Positions 33,870 through 42,399 of a stretch of 64,000 bases of DNA are shown one piece after another. Each line of letters starts with the position of its first letter. The stretch's first letter is position 1. The DNA comes from Peredibacter sp045999315 (lineage in GTDB: Bacteria > Bdellovibrionota > Bacteriovoracia > Bacteriovoracales > Bacteriovoracaceae). The position numbers were made by a program, and so were the translations under genes. The notes under the pieces were generated by a model that was not told where the DNA came from, made no database searches, and saw nothing but the letters and a program-made list of their open reading frames with translations. The stretch covers positions 2,790,001-2,854,000 of the forward strand of contig NZ_CP174607.1 in NCBI RefSeq assembly GCF_045999315.1, read 5' to 3'.

Positions 33870-33921
33870 TAATTAAGGGTCTCTCAAGTACCCGCTTTAA
33901 AACGCCTTAGGGAGGAAGTCC

Positions 33922-35985
33922 ATGGCAAGCTCCAATTTCGATATCCAGTCTTTCATTTCCCAGCACTACAATCCGAAAGATTTTTCTCACCTTCATTGGC
34001 AAGGAAGTTTTCAAGAGTATGTAGACCTAGTGATGAAGAATCCTAAGATCGCGCGTAATTCTTTCCAACGTATTTATGACATGATCATGAGCTACGGTAC
34101 TTCTCAGTACACTGAATATAAAAAAGAAGTGACTCGTTACCACTTCTTCGACGATCCATTTGAGAATGGAAAAGATGCCATTTTCGGTATTGATGTTCAC
34201 TTAATGAAAATGGTGAACTTCTTCCAGTCGGCCGCTCTTGGTTATGGTACTGAAAAACGCGTTCTTCTTCTTCATGGTCCAGTAGGTTCTGCAAAGTCTT
34301 CAGTTTCACGTCTCCTCAAAAAAGGTCTTGAGCATTACTCTCGCACAGACGAGGGCGCTCTTTACACTTACGAGTGGGTGGATGAAGAAGGTTCAGCGAT
34401 CCTTGGAGGTCAGAAAGTTTTCGCATCTCCAATGCACGAAGAGCCACTTAAGCTTTTACCTCCTGAAGTTCGTGACAGATTCCTGGCAGAACTTTCAAAA
34501 GTTAATAAGTCACCATACAAAGTAAAAATTAAAGGTGAAGTGAACCCGGCCTGTCGTTTCATCCTGAATGAATACATGCTGAAGTATGACGGTGATTGGA
34601 ACAAAGTGATGAAGCACATCCGTGTGAAGCGTTTGATCCTTTCTGAAAAAGACCGTCGTGGTATTGGTACATTCCAACCAAAAGATGAGAAAAACCAAGA
34701 CTCAACTGAATTAACTGGTGATATTAACTATCGTAAAATTGCGATCTATGGATCTGACTCAGATCCACGCGCGTTCAACTTCGATGGTGAGTTCAACATC
34801 GCCAACCGCGGTATCGTTGAGTTCATCGAGATGTTAAAACTTGATGTTGCCTTCTTGTATGACCTACTAGGTGCTTCTCAAGAGCAATCAATCAAGCCTA
34901 AAAAATTCGCTCAAACGAACATTGACCTTGTGATTTTGGGTCATACCAACGAGCCAGAGTATAGAAAACTTCAATCTAACGAATTTATGGAAGCTCTTCG
35001 TGACCGTACCGTGAAGATTGACGTTCCTTATATTACTCGTCTGGATCAGGAAGCTCGTATTTATAGAAAAGACTATAATAAAGAGACCATTCCAAACATC
35101 CACATCGCTCCTCACACGCTTGAGATGGCCTCGACATGGGCGATCCTGACTCGTCTGGAAGAGCCGAAGAAGTCGGACCTGACTAAGCTTCAGAAGCTTA
35201 AACTTTATAACGGTAAAACACTTCCTGGTTACAACGAAGACAACGTAAAAGAACTTCGTAAAGAAGCAGTTCGTGAAGGTCTTGAAGGTATTTCTCCTCG
35301 TTATATCCAAGATAAAATCTCGAACGCGCTTGTGAAGAACGGTCACGTTGGCTGTCTTAACCCATTCATGGTTTTCAATGAACTTGAATCAGGGTTGAAG
35401 CACCATGCACTGGTGAATTCTCCAGAGCAAATGGACCACTACCGTGAGATGCTGGCGGTTTGTCGTCAGGAGTATGAAGATATCGTGAAAAACGATGTTC
35501 AGAAGGCGATCTCTGTTGATGAGTCTGCGATTCAAACTTTGTGTGCCAACTACGTGGACAACGTTAAGGCCTACACTCAGAAAGAGAAAATTCGTAACAA
35601 ATACTCTAACAAGTTAGAGGAAGCAGATGAGCGTTTCATGCGTTCAATCGAAGAGAAGATTGATATTCCTGAGTCTCGTAAAGACGATTTCCGTCGCGAG
35701 CTTATGAACTATATCGGTGCTCTTGCTATCGAAGGCAAGCAGTTCGATTACAAAATGAATGAGCGTCTTCACCGTGCTCTTGAACTTAAACTTTTCGAAG
35801 ATCAGCGCGATACCATCAAGCTAACAACAATCATCTCGAACGTGGTTGATAAACAAACACAAGAGAAGATTGAAGTGGTGAAGAGCCGATTGATTAAGAA
35901 TTTCAACTACTGTGACATCTGTGCCACAGACGCGTTGAACTTCGTGGCATCTATCTTTGCTAAAGGCGACTCAATTAAGTCGTAA
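33922..35985 (+). CDS. prkA: PrkA-type serine protein kinase
   Basis: This 687-residue protein matches PrkA/YeaG in length and order: a conserved N-terminal AAA+ part with Walker A GPVGSAKSS (119-127), then a kinase-like C-terminal part. ILGHTNEPEYRKLQSNEFME and YTREVP-like YITRLDQEARIY regions are characteristic. E. coli YeaG works with YeaH in nitrogen starvation and stress. A strong GGGAGGAAG precedes the ATG. It is the first gene of the prkA-yeaH-spoVR operon. Confidence 0.93.
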   Translation: MASSNFDIQSFISQHYNPKDFSHLHWQGSFQEYVDLVMKNPKIARNSFQRIYDMIMSYGTSQYTEYKKEVTRYHFFDDPFENGKDAIFGIDVHLMKMVNFFQSAALGYGTEKRVLLLHGPVGSAKSSVSRLLKKGLEHYSRTDEGALYTYEWVDEEGSAILGGQKVFASPMHEEPLKLLPPEVRDRFLAELSKVNKSPYKVKIKGEVNPACRFILNEYMLKYDGDWNKVMKHIRVKRLILSEKDRRGIGTFQPKDEKNQDSTELTGDINYRKIAIYGSDSDPRAFNFDGEFNIANRGIVEFIEMLKLDVAFLYDLLGASQEQSIKPKKFAQTNIDLVILGHTNEPEYRKLQSNEFMEALRDRTVKIDVPYITRLDQEARIYRKDYNKETIPNIHIAPHTLEMASTWAILTRLEEPKKSDLTKLQKLKLYNGKTLPGYNEDNVKELRKEAVREGLEGISPRYIQDKISNALVKNGHVGCLNPFMVFNELESGLKHHALVNSPEQMDHYREMLAVCRQEYEDIVKNDVQKAISVDESAIQTLCANYVDNVKAYTQKEKIRNKYSNKLEEADERFMRSIEEKIDIPESRKDDFRRELMNYIGALAIEGKQFDYKMNERLHRALELKLFEDQRDTIKLTTIISNVVDKQTQEKIEVVKSRLIKNFNYCDICATDALNFVASIFAKGDSIKS

Positions 35986-35996
35986 GAGGAAAGTGA

Positions 35997-37115
35997 GTGG
36001 ATCATCCGATTAAACGAGACCATGCCCGATTCCGGAAGATTGTTAAGGGTAAAATCCGTGAAAATCTTCGTCGGTATGTTTCTCAAGGTAATCAAATTAT
36101 TCCTAAAGGGACCGACCAGTTTACGGTCCCTATGCCTTCCATTGATATCCCTCGTTTCCGTTTCGGTGATAAATCCCAGGGCGGAATGGGGCAAGGACAA
36201 GGTCAACCTGGGGACCCGGTAGATGGCCAGCAGGATCCAAATGGTCAGCCTGGACAAGGTGAGGCCGGAGAAGGTGAAGGTAATAAGGAACTTGAAGTAG
36301 AGCTTTCTCTAGAGGAGCTTGCGCGCATTCTAGGTGAGGAACTTGAGCTTCCAAACATTGAACCAAAAGGGAAGAAATCACTTCAAAGTGTTGTGGACCG
36401 TTATACCAATATCGGAACCACTGGACCTGATTCACTTCGCCACCTTCGTCGTACTTATAAGCAGGCCCTGAAGCGCCAAATTGCGACAGATTCCTACGAT
36501 CCAGAAAATCCGGCGGTGATTCCTATCCGTCGTGACTTCCGTTACCGTTCGGCCGACACGAAAGTGGAGATGCAGAACGCGGCAGTCGTGATTTACATGA
36601 TGGACGTATCAGGTTCAATGGGGGACGAGCAGAAGGAAATCGTTCGTACAGAGTCCTTCTGGATCAACCTTTGGCTCAAGTCTCAGTACAAAGACATCGA
36701 AATCCGTTACATCATTCACGATGCCACTGCCAAAGAAGTAGATGAGCATACGTTCTTCAGAACACGTGAGTCTGGCGGTACTTTGATTTCTTCTGCCTAT
36801 AATCTTTGTAAAGAGATCATTGAAAAAGACTATAACCCGAATGAGTGGAACATCTATCCGTTTCATTTCTCAGACGGTGATAACTGGTCAGCAGACGATA
36901 CTAAGCTTTGTCTTGAACTCCTGGATAAGGTCATTCTTCCGGTTTCAAATAACTTCTGTTACGGGCAAGTGGAAAGCCGTTATGGTTCGGGCCAATTCTA
37001 TAAAGATCTGGCGGCGAAGTATGGCACGACTTCCGATAAACTCACCCTGAGTAAGATTAAAAACAAAGAAGGAATCCTGGACTCGATTAAAGAGTTTTTA
37101 GGTAAAGGAAAATAA
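35997..37115 (+). CDS. yeaH: DUF444/YeaH family protein with VWA domain
   Basis: A 372-residue protein starting at GTG after AGAGGAAAG. Residues ~60-100 form a Gly/Gln/Pro-rich flexible stretch, as in YeaH/YhbH. The C-terminal half has a von Willebrand type A fold with MIDAS motif DVSGSMGD, expected to bind Mg2+ and a partner. It lies between PrkA and SpoVR, as in many proteobacteria and, for YhbH, in sporulation-linked loci. It is presumed to act as the adaptor or target of PrkA. The stop overlaps the next start (TAATG). Confidence 0.92.
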   Translation: MDHPIKRDHARFRKIVKGKIRENLRRYVSQGNQIIPKGTDQFTVPMPSIDIPRFRFGDKSQGGMGQGQGQPGDPVDGQQDPNGQPGQGEAGEGEGNKELEVELSLEELARILGEELELPNIEPKGKKSLQSVVDRYTNIGTTGPDSLRHLRRTYKQALKRQIATDSYDPENPAVIPIRRDFRYRSADTKVEMQNAAVVIYMMDVSGSMGDEQKEIVRTESFWINLWLKSQYKDIEIRYIIHDATAKEVDEHTFFRTRESGGTLISSAYNLCKEIIEKDYNPNEWNIYPFHFSDGDNWSADDTKLCLELLDKVILPVSNNFCYGQVESRYGSGQFYKDLAAKYGTTSDKLTLSKIKNKEGILDSIKEFLGKGK

Positions 37116-38623
37116 TGAACCGCTCGAAGCCCATCACTGGTGAACTTCTAGCTCTCAAAAATGAGATTGAAGGCCATGCCATTCAATACGGTTTGGATTT
37201 CTTTCCACAGGTTTTTGAAGTTTGTGATTACGATACGATCAATATTCTGGCCGCTCAAGGTGGTTTCCCATCTCGTTATCCTCATTGGAAATTCGGGATG
37301 GATTATGATCAGCTTTCAAAAGGCTACACCTACGGTCTTCAGAAAATTTATGAGATGGTGATTAACACCGATCCGTGTTACGCCTATCTTCTTCAGGCAA
37401 ATAACTGGGTCGATCAGAAAATTGTGATGGCCCACGTTTATGGGCACAATGATTTTTTTAAGAACAATGCTTGGTTCTCGAATACCAATCGTAAAATGAT
37501 GGACGTGATGGCCAACCATGGAACGAAGATCCGTCGTTACATGGAACGTTATGGCCACGATGCGGTTGAGAGTTTTATTGATAAGGTTCTTTCTCTTGAA
37601 AACCTTCTGGATATCAATGAGCTTTTCGAAACAACGGCCCTAAAGCGCCGTCGTGAAGAACAAATCGTTCAACAAAAGACCGAAAACGAAGACGATGGTT
37701 ATCTGATCGATGACCGTTCTCAGGCCCTGAAATCATTCATGAGATCAAAGGCCCGTTCAAGCAAAAAAGAAGAGAAGAAAGTAGAAGAGGAAGATCTGGT
37801 TGTGGCGGAAAGACCGCTGACTTATAAAACCAGAGATTTACTAGGCTATCTGATTCAGCACGCTCCGATTGAAGAGTGGCAGGCCGATATCATCGGTATT
37901 CTTCGCGAAGAGGCCTATTACTTCCTGCCTCAACGTCTGACGAAAATCATGAACGAAGGCTGGGCAAGTTACTGGCACTCAACCATCATGACTCAAAAGG
38001 CCCTGGATGCTTCAGAGATTGTAGAATTCGCTGATAAGCACGCCGGTGTCATGGCCATGAGTAAGCAAAACATCAACCCTTATAAGGTCGGTATTGAGCT
38101 TATGCGTGATATCGAATACCGCTGGAACCGCGGAATGTTCGGGAAAGAGTACAATGAGTGCACTGACATGACTGAGAAGCTTCGTTGGGACACAAAACTT
38201 GGAAAAGGTAGGGAGAAGATTTTTGAGGTCCGTAAATCTCACAATGATATCTCTTTTATTGACGAGTTTTTAACGCCTGAATTCTGCGAACGTCAGCAGC
38301 TCTTCACTTATAAGTACAACCCTCGCACGGGTCGCTTCGAAATTGATTCTAAGGACTTCCTGGCGATTAAACAGAAGCTTCTGTCTCAGCTTACAAACTT
38401 TGGTCAACCGATCATTGAAGTGGAAGATGGAAACTATATGAACCGTAAGGAACTGCTTTTAAACCATGTTCACTACGGGGTGGATCTGGATGTAGGTTTT
38501 GCCAATGAAACTCTACGAAACCTGTACGCTATTTGGCGCCGACCAGTGAATCTCAAAACCAAGTACGAAGACAAAGAAGTTATTTTCCATTTCGATGGTA
38601 AAGAATTTAAGCCTCAACATTAA
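37115..38623 (+). CDS. SpoVR family protein (YcgB)
   Basis: This 502-residue protein matches SpoVR/YcgB in size. YPHWKFGMDYDQLSKGYTYG, VYGHNDFFKNNAWF and NEGWASYWHSTIM are characteristic blocks; the many His and Glu suggest metal binding, but no catalysis is established. Bacillus SpoVR affects spore cortex, whereas in Gram-negatives it belongs to the PrkA/YeaH stress group. The start overlaps the YeaH stop. Residues ~190-235 contain a charged Lys/Glu linker, a little longer than in E. coli as far as I recall. A terminator overlaps the stop codon. Confidence 0.93.
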   Translation: MNRSKPITGELLALKNEIEGHAIQYGLDFFPQVFEVCDYDTINILAAQGGFPSRYPHWKFGMDYDQLSKGYTYGLQKIYEMVINTDPCYAYLLQANNWVDQKIVMAHVYGHNDFFKNNAWFSNTNRKMMDVMANHGTKIRRYMERYGHDAVESFIDKVLSLENLLDINELFETTALKRRREEQIVQQKTENEDDGYLIDDRSQALKSFMRSKARSSKKEEKKVEEEDLVVAERPLTYKTRDLLGYLIQHAPIEEWQADIIGILREEAYYFLPQRLTKIMNEGWASYWHSTIMTQKALDASEIVEFADKHAGVMAMSKQNINPYKVGIELMRDIEYRWNRGMFGKEYNECTDMTEKLRWDTKLGKGREKIFEVRKSHNDISFIDEFLTPEFCERQQLFTYKYNPRTGRFEIDSKDFLAIKQKLLSQLTNFGQPIIEVEDGNYMNRKELLLNHVHYGVDLDVGFANETLRNLYAIWRRPVNLKTKYEDKEVIFHFDGKEFKPQH

Positions 38624-38640
38624 GTTGAGGCTTTTAGTTT
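38609..38640 (+). terminator. Intrinsic terminator of the prkA operon
   Basis: AAGCCTCAAC and GTTGAGGCTT form a ten-base stem whose five-base loop contains the spoVR stop codon, followed by TTAGTTTT. The overlap with the stop means the last codons are inside the stem. Confidence 0.85.
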
Positions 38641-38662
38641 TGATTCCTGTCTAATTTTTCCT

Positions 38663-38688
38663 TAAATACTACGTAGTTTTTCCGAGAA
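38663..38688 (+). promoter_or_regulatory. Sigma-28 (FliA)-like promoter before the chemoreceptor
   Basis: TAAA (38663-38666), 14 bases, then TCCGAGAA (38681-38688), six of eight matching the flagellar/chemotaxis -10 GCCGATAA; the usual gap is 15. The spacer carries the palindrome ACTACGTAGT (38668-38677). A chemoreceptor gene is the expected type of client. One base short in spacing makes this tentative. Confidence 0.4.
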
Positions 38689-38719
38689 GCTTAGTGAATT
38701 CATTGAGGAGAACACGTGT

Positions 38720-40225
38720 ATGCTTCAAAAAGCAAGTCTTAAAGGAAAATTACTACTGGGCTTTCTGACCATTGCCGCTTTCGTTGTTGTGGTCGCATTG
38801 ATGGGCTACTATTCGATGCAGGCCGTGTATAAAGACTTTAACTTCATCAGCACAACTGTCACAAAAAATCTTAAAAGAGTCACGAAGCTCTATAACTACG
38901 GGAATGAGGCGAACCGCTATCTCATGCGTGCTTATATGTCTCGTGAGGAAAAGCACGTAAAACGTCTTTTGAAATCGGCCAATGATAACTTCAATAAGTT
39001 TGAAGGCGTGAGAAAAGAATATCTAGCAGATGAATTCTCTCCAGGTGAGAAGGAAATGGTTGAAAAGTTTTTTAAGACCTGGGACGAGTTCATGATCTAT
39101 GCTCGTCAGTTTGAGGCCCTGGTGGATACCATGGAGCCAGAAAACTTGGTTAAGGCCATTGATCTTTTGGATGGCCGCTACCGTGAAATCCGTCTTGATA
39201 TGTACGCCCAACTTGAGGCCCTGGACACTTACCATACCAAGCTTGGTGAAGAGAAATATGCGGCGGCCGTGAAGGCCTATACAGAGTCAAATTGGATCAA
39301 CCTGGTGGCCTCTGTTTCATGTATTTTTTGTGCCATTGCGATGGGCTTTTTCATTGCCCGCAAAATTACGACTCTCATTGATTCCATCACTTTTGAGATT
39401 GATAACTCTTCAACTCAAGTGGCCCAGGCCTCAGAGCAATTGACTTCTGCCTCTTCTCAGCTTTCTCAAGGTGCCACTGAATCAGCGGCCTCCCTGGAAG
39501 AAACTGTTTCTTCATTGGAAGAGCTTTCTTCAATGGTAAAACTAAACTCTGACCACGCCAAAGAGGCGAACACGCTTTCTCAAGACTCTCTAGTGGCCGC
39601 TGAAGAAGGTGAGCAGGAGATTCGAAAACTCATTGGTTCGATGGAAGAAATGGCGAAATCCTCTAAGAAGATCGAAGAAATCATTAATGTGATCGACGAT
39701 ATCGCTTTCCAAACGAACCTCCTTGCCCTTAACGCGGCCGTTGAAGCCGCCCGTGCAGGTGAACAAGGCAAAGGCTTTGCGGTTGTAGCTGATGCCGTAA
39801 GAAATCTTGCTGGCCGTTCTGCATCTGCGGCCAAGGACATTAATGGTCTTATTAAAGAAAACGTTGATAAAACACGTCACAGTTCCATCGTTGCCGGAAC
39901 TTCCGGAGAATCGCTGACGAAGATCGTGAGTGCCGTTAAAAAAGTGGCGGGCCTTAACTCTGAAATTTCGGCCGCCTCGCAAGAGCAGGCCAATGGAATT
40001 GAACAGATCACCAAGGCCATGAATCACTTGGACGCCGCCATTCAATCCAACGCTTCTTCATCTGAAGAAGTCGCCTCATCTGCTTCTGAGATGTCTTCTC
40101 AGGCCGAATGCTTAAAGGAACAAGTGGTGAGTTTAAAACGCTTTGTTGCCGGTGGAGAGGGCCCAATGGGTGAAGTGGTGGAGCTAAAATCTAAGGACAA
40201 CGATCGTCTAAGAATGGTTTCTTAA
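38720..40225 (+). CDS. Methyl-accepting chemotaxis protein
   Basis: A 501-residue chemoreceptor. A membrane segment (about 10-32) leads to a helical periplasmic domain of the four-helix-bundle type, a second membrane segment lies near 192-212, and the cytoplasmic signalling hairpin follows. Its tip reads IDDIAFQTNLLALNAAVEAA, which binds CheA and CheW. No HAMP-length region is obvious: TM2 is quickly followed by heptads. It probably senses a small ligand; no homologue-specific ligand is known to me. GAGGAG lies ten bases before ATG. Confidence 0.93.
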   Translation: MLQKASLKGKLLLGFLTIAAFVVVVALMGYYSMQAVYKDFNFISTTVTKNLKRVTKLYNYGNEANRYLMRAYMSREEKHVKRLLKSANDNFNKFEGVRKEYLADEFSPGEKEMVEKFFKTWDEFMIYARQFEALVDTMEPENLVKAIDLLDGRYREIRLDMYAQLEALDTYHTKLGEEKYAAAVKAYTESNWINLVASVSCIFCAIAMGFFIARKITTLIDSITFEIDNSSTQVAQASEQLTSASSQLSQGATESAASLEETVSSLEELSSMVKLNSDHAKEANTLSQDSLVAAEEGEQEIRKLIGSMEEMAKSSKKIEEIINVIDDIAFQTNLLALNAAVEAARAGEQGKGFAVVADAVRNLAGRSASAAKDINGLIKENVDKTRHSSIVAGTSGESLTKIVSAVKKVAGLNSEISAASQEQANGIEQITKAMNHLDAAIQSNASSSEEVASSASEMSSQAECLKEQVVSLKRFVAGGEGPMGEVVELKSKDNDRLRMVS

Positions 40226-40960
40226 TTCAGGACTTCGAAAAAAATCTTCAATGCTGGACATGAAAAGTGTCCAGTCATTGGGGAGAAAATAATCGGGATG
40301 AAACAGAATATGATGACTCCCCAGTCCTTTCTGCAGATAGCTTCTCTCGTAAAAAATCACATTCAATTGGTTCTTCTTTTCTACTTCACGCTTGAGTGAT
40401 TCCGCATCGACGAGTTCATCCTGGGGATCAATCATCACCATGGTAGGAATTTTAAAAGGAGTGTTCATCTTATGAAGTGTCACCATTCCTTTTAAGAGCA
40501 TCCGATAATCGGCCACAGTTAAATATTCATAGCGCCGAAATTCTTTTGGTGAAAAACTTTTGATCCATAGGAAAGAGGGAAGAAGCCCTAAAACATACCT
40601 CATCAGGGTCTGTTGATGAGTGTAAAAGGCCGGAGCAAGTAGGACCTGTTTCAGGGGCCGGTGATCAGGATTTTTTTCCATCCAAAGCTGAAGATAAAGT
40701 GCTCCGTGTGAGAAGGCGATGACGTAATAAGGTCCCTCTGGCAGGGTCCTCATTTTTTGGTCAAATAGTTCCAGAGAGTTTTTGAATTCCTGCCCGTGAA
40801 GTCGTTTATCAGCATGGCCTGGAAGAACCATGAATTCAGTTTCAAATCCACGGGACTTAAAAAACTGCATGATAGGGCGGAAGCTGTCTGAATTATTATT
40901 CAGACCGTGAATAAAAAGAATTCTAGGGCGAGTTTGGGATAAGCTGTATGAGTTTGTCAT
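40208..40960 (-). CDS. Alpha/beta hydrolase (lysophospholipase/esterase-like)
   Basis: A 250-residue alpha/beta hydrolase: ILFIHGLNNNSDSF forms the oxyanion strand, IAFSHGAL supplies the nucleophile Ser (an A-x-S-x-G variant of G-x-S-x-G), DPQDELVD likely gives the acid, and GSHHILFHPD the His. There is no signal peptide, so it is probably cytoplasmic. Substrate is unknown. Its 3' end overlaps the chemoreceptor 3' end by 18 bases, and its 5' end overlaps the upstream gene by 38 bases, so it is translationally linked to that gene. Confidence 0.8.
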   Translation of the reverse strand: MTNSYSLSQTRPRILFIHGLNNNSDSFRPIMQFFKSRGFETEFMVLPGHADKRLHGQEFKNSLELFDQKMRTLPEGPYYVIAFSHGALYLQLWMEKNPDHRPLKQVLLAPAFYTHQQTLMRYVLGLLPSFLWIKSFSPKEFRRYEYLTVADYRMLLKGMVTLHKMNTPFKIPTMVMIDPQDELVDAESLKREVEKKNQLNVIFYERSYLQKGLGSHHILFHPDYFLPNDWTLFMSSIEDFFRSPELRNHS

Positions 40961-42353
40961 CCATCTCTTCTATATCTAGTTGGTTCACGTAAACAGTTTC
41001 TTTCAAGGGCCGGTTCAAATCTTCTTTAATGAGCTGTTCCCATTCTTTCTTATCAGTGAGTTTGTCTTCACGTCTCACTGTTAAAGGAAAAGTGTCCCAT
41101 TGGCCTAGTTGAAAAAGGACCCAGCAATTAATAATGTCATATTGTGAACAACTTAGAGAGGCCTGTTTTTTCATATTGTCAGGATGATTTTGCATGAGGG
41201 CCGTGAAACTTCCCAATTGAGTGACCTCAAGATCAGTTCCTCGTCGAGAGCGCTGTGCAATAGCATCTAAAACCGTGTTGGCGCCGGTGTAGTCACCTTT
41301 CTGCATTAAGAAGGCCGCATTGAGTGTCATTTTATTAATCTGAGTCTGAGGCGAGGCCATGACCCGTTCAGCGTAAATACTTCCGCCTTCCCAGTCACCG
41401 AGAAGCCAAGCAAGAGGAAGAAGTCTCTCCATCGCATTTTGTGAGTTTTGTTTTTGCTCAAGCGCGAGCTTAAACTGGGCGTAGGCAAGCTCATACTTGT
41501 TTCTTAAAACGTACAAATTCCCTTTGATGTTCTCAGCGTTGGGAGACTTAAGGTCTTCAAGATATTTGTAAGACTTCGCAAGGGCCCCTGTGCGGAAAAG
41601 AATTTGTCCCGCGAGTTCACGGATTTCCGGGTCCTGAAGTTGTTCCACCGTGAGCTCAGGAATTTGTGAGAGAAGAAGTTTTTCCTGATTGAGATACAGG
41701 GCGAGCTTCATCATCACCTTGGCCTCATCACGCTCAAAGGCCGCTAGTCTCACGGTCTTAAAAGGTACTTCGGTAACACCTTTTACCGGTGCAATTTTTA
41801 GTTGAACTAAGGTATCCAACCAGACCATGTTAAGGGCCTTAAGATTAAAAACGTTCTCTACACGACAACGGTTCCAATCTGACTCAAGATCTCTGGTCTT
41901 ATCCAACACGATTTGATTCAAAACTTTTAAAGTACAAATTTTTGCAAATTGCGGAATGTTCTGCAGCTCAGGCTGACTTAAGTAGTGATAAGATTTTGCA
42001 AATTCACCATCAATAAAATGCAGGATCGCGAGATACCGGTGAACAATGGGTTTCAGTTTGGTCTGAGTGAAGGTGAGTTTTAGTAAATGGGCCCGGGCCT
42101 TTCGGATATCTCCATTAATCAAAAAGTATTTCACCTTCTTAAGTTCATCACTCTGAAGGCGTCTTTCACTAAAGAGCACGCGGTTTAGCTCTTCCAGATC
42201 ATAGATACTCGGAGGAGGAATCAGTTCTCCTCGACGTCCTAAAAGATCAGGGGTGGAATAGCTGACCGAGCCCCCATCAGACCTGATAGGAAGATCAATT
42301 TCAGCAGCATGGGCCTGCCCCAGTAGTAAGAGACCTAAAAGCAAAATCTTCAT
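40923..42353 (-). CDS. Exported TPR-like helical repeat protein, unknown
   Basis: This 476-residue protein has a signal peptide (cut near AHA-AEID). The rest is mostly helical pairs with TPR/Sel1-like spacing, for example LYVLRNKYELAYAQFKLALE and later NAAFLMQKGDYTGANTVLDA, typical of a protein-protein scaffold. I do not recognise a named family. It sits divergently from another exported unknown (start 42400) and overlaps the hydrolase gene downstream by 38 bases. It is probably periplasmic. Confidence 0.65.
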   Translation of the reverse strand: MKILLLGLLLLGQAHAAEIDLPIRSDGGSVSYSTPDLLGRRGELIPPPSIYDLEELNRVLFSERRLQSDELKKVKYFLINGDIRKARAHLLKLTFTQTKLKPIVHRYLAILHFIDGEFAKSYHYLSQPELQNIPQFAKICTLKVLNQIVLDKTRDLESDWNRCRVENVFNLKALNMVWLDTLVQLKIAPVKGVTEVPFKTVRLAAFERDEAKVMMKLALYLNQEKLLLSQIPELTVEQLQDPEIRELAGQILFRTGALAKSYKYLEDLKSPNAENIKGNLYVLRNKYELAYAQFKLALEQKQNSQNAMERLLPLAWLLGDWEGGSIYAERVMASPQTQINKMTLNAAFLMQKGDYTGANTVLDAIAQRSRRGTDLEVTQLGSFTALMQNHPDNMKKQASLSCSQYDIINCWVLFQLGQWDTFPLTVRREDKLTDKKEWEQLIKEDLNRPLKETVYVNQLDIEEMDDKLIQLIPNSP

Positions 42354-42399
42354 AGTAAACCTATCGAAATATTTTCCGATAAGTTTAAAAAGATATGTA

